DNA of 6,406 nucleotides from an uncultured Clostridia bacterium (GTDB lineage Bacteria; Bacillota; Clostridia; Lachnospirales; Anaerotignaceae): positions 1-6,406 of the forward strand of contig CALASU010000180.1 of NCBI GenBank assembly GCA_937888765.1, written 5' to 3'. Under the pieces are notes generated by a model. That model searched no databases and was not told where the DNA came from. It saw nothing but the letters and a program-made list of their open reading frames with translations. The position numbers and the translations under genes were made by a program. Positions 5,500-6,406 of this stretch are shown here, piece by piece. Positions within the stretch are counted from its first letter, which is position 1; each line of letters begins with the position of its first letter.

Positions 5500-6406
5500 T
5501 TATCGCGCGGGTATATATGACTGTCCAGATTTTTCCATTGCATAGATTATTCTTACAAGCTTTTTTGCAGCATGAGATAAGGCTACGTTATAGTGCTTTC
5601 CCTCAGCCCGTTTCTGTGCAAGATATGAACTAAAAGAAGGATCCCAATGACAGACATACTTAGTGGCGTTATAAAGAGCGTCTCTGAGATATCTGGAACC
5701 ACGCTTTTCCATGTGGGCATAGCAATTATCCAGTTGTCCGGACTGATAGGTGGAAGGGGACATACCTGCATAAGCTAAAATCTTGTCCGGGGAATCAAAT
5801 CGATTGAAATCACCGATCTCAGCAAGGATCATGGCTCCCATACGATAACTGATACCTGGAATGGTGAGGATAGGCGGGTTGATCTCATTTATGATGATTT
5901 TGATTTCATTTTCGATCTCATTAATCTCTGCATCCAGTTCACGGATCAGTTTAATGGTGTGTTTCAGTTCCAGTGACTTTGCGGGCATATGAGAGCCAAT
6001 GGAACTTCTGGCAGCTTCGCGAAAAAGGAAAGCAGTGTCTTTTTTATAGTGGCCTTTAGAACTTTGGGAAAGAAGGTGTGTCAGTCTGGTGAGATGTGCG
6101 GACGCAATATCAGAAGCACTTGGAAATTCAGTAAGCAAAGCATAGACAGATGCCATATGGAGGGAAGGGACGAGTTTTTCAAGTTCGGGGAAAAGGATGC
6201 AAACAAGTCTAGAGACCGAAGATTTTAGTTTGGCTCGTTCTTTAACCTTGTCAAATCGATAACGAGTTAGTGACTTTAGCTCCTCGTTGTGGTATGATGT
6301 ATCTGAGTAGGACTTTAAGTTCACATCAGACATGATCATAGAAGTAATCGTATGGGCATCAACTTTATCCGTTTTCGTCTTTCTAAGGCTTAGACTTTTT
6401 CTGTAA
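5500..6406 (-). CDS. IS110-family DEDD transposase (N-terminus outside window)
   Basis: The frame is open from the right edge and gives 301 residues up to the stop at 5500-5502; an internal ATG at 6339 is not the real start. Residues 8-17 of the fragment read RKTKTDKVDA, the end of the RuvC-like DEDD domain with the last two acidic residues (Asp13 and Asp16); the first D and E lie outside the window. A helical linker with charged repeats (about residues 145-172) follows. The Transposase_20 domain is at about 177-250: ILTIPGISYRMGAMILAEIG, FDSPDKILAYAGMSP and QSG, then KRGSRYLRDAL. In this family a conserved Ser here is the nucleophile; Ser222 in the SG pair is my candidate. The proteins act with a small structured guide RNA encoded in an element end. 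Nothing seen suggests the gene is broken, but its first part is not visible. Confidence 0.92.
   Translation of the reverse strand, partial: YRKSLSLRKTKTDKVDAHTITSMIMSDVNLKSYSDTSYHNEELKSLTRYRFDKVKERAKLKSSVSRLVCILFPELEKLVPSLHMASVYALLTEFPSASDIASAHLTRLTHLLSQSSKGHYKKDTAFLFREAARSSIGSHMPAKSLELKHTIKLIRELDAEINEIENEIKIIINEINPPILTIPGISYRMGAMILAEIGDFNRFDSPDKILAYAGMSPSTYQSGQLDNCYAHMEKRGSRYLRDALYNATKYVCHWDPSFSSYLAQKRAEGKHYNVALSHAAKKLVRIIYAMEKSGQSYIPAR

Larger units (their letters stand above)
5345..6406 (-). mobile_element. IS110-family insertion sequence (partial, right part only)
   Basis: The region after terL carries a minus-strand IS110-family transposase gene that runs out of the window, plus about 155 bases of non-coding DNA downstream of it. 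IS110-type elements lack clear long terminal inverted repeats and often leave no target duplication, so I cannot place the boundary. The element end lies somewhere between 5345 and about 5450. The other end is beyond 6406. Its position is where a portal gene would be expected in a packaging module of this type. Confidence 0.6.

Noticed and set aside
5989..6228. A 79-residue plus-strand frame inside the transposase gene
   Set aside because: It is antisense to conserved transposase sequence and has no ribosome site or recognisable motif.

Overview
The window reads as part of an integrated, tailed, cos-type (HK97-like) prophage in a low-GC Gram-positive host, most likely a gut clostridium (Lachnospiraceae-like). 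The grounds are strong AGGAGG-type ribosome sites, the phage gene families present (DUF1492 late regulator, HNH endonuclease, P27-type small terminase, large terminase) and an IS110-family transposase. Genus-level assignment is not possible from the sequence alone.

Layout. The 3' end of an unrecognised gene (3-155) is joined by a TTGA stop/start overlap to a DUF1492 (ArpU/RinA-like) late-gene regulator (152-583). The last bases of that gene and the bases just after it form a likely late promoter: tandem 10-bp repeats and an extended -10 (571-608). A leader with repeated, mutually exclusive hairpin arms follows (621-674). Next is an AT-rich DUF2806-like gene (739-1677) carrying an exact heptad repeat and closed by its own Rho-independent terminator (1694-1718); this looks like a moron (cargo gene). 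The packaging module follows: HNH endonuclease (1782-2198), then a gene-free stretch rich in G/C-run repeats that is the best cos candidate (about 2184-2262). Two unusual genes then sit between cos and the terminase. The first is a frameshifted gene whose N-terminus resembles a tail-fibre start (2324-2413, continuing in another frame to 2898); the second is a small acidic protein (2895-3131). After these come the terminase small (3155-3622) and large (3635-5344) subunits. The portal and capsid genes expected next are absent. Instead the window ends in a minus-strand IS110-family element (transposase 5500 to beyond 6406, with its own terminator at 5448-5472).

How it works together. The DUF1492 protein probably activates the promoter at its own 3' end. 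Transcripts from there run towards the HNH, TerS and TerL proteins, which together cut at cos and pump DNA into the prohead. The DUF2806 gene and the frameshifted gene are not part of the packaging core and look like insertions at two hotspots, one behind the late promoter and one next to cos. The IS110 insertion directly behind terL would separate the terminase from the head genes and may leave the prophage defective.

The most interesting items are the DUF2806 cargo gene with its repeat-containing coiled coil, the homopolymer frameshift in the cos-proximal gene, and the leader with alternative hairpins. No CRISPR array, tRNA or rRNA was seen. No gene-free stretch exceeds 300 bases.
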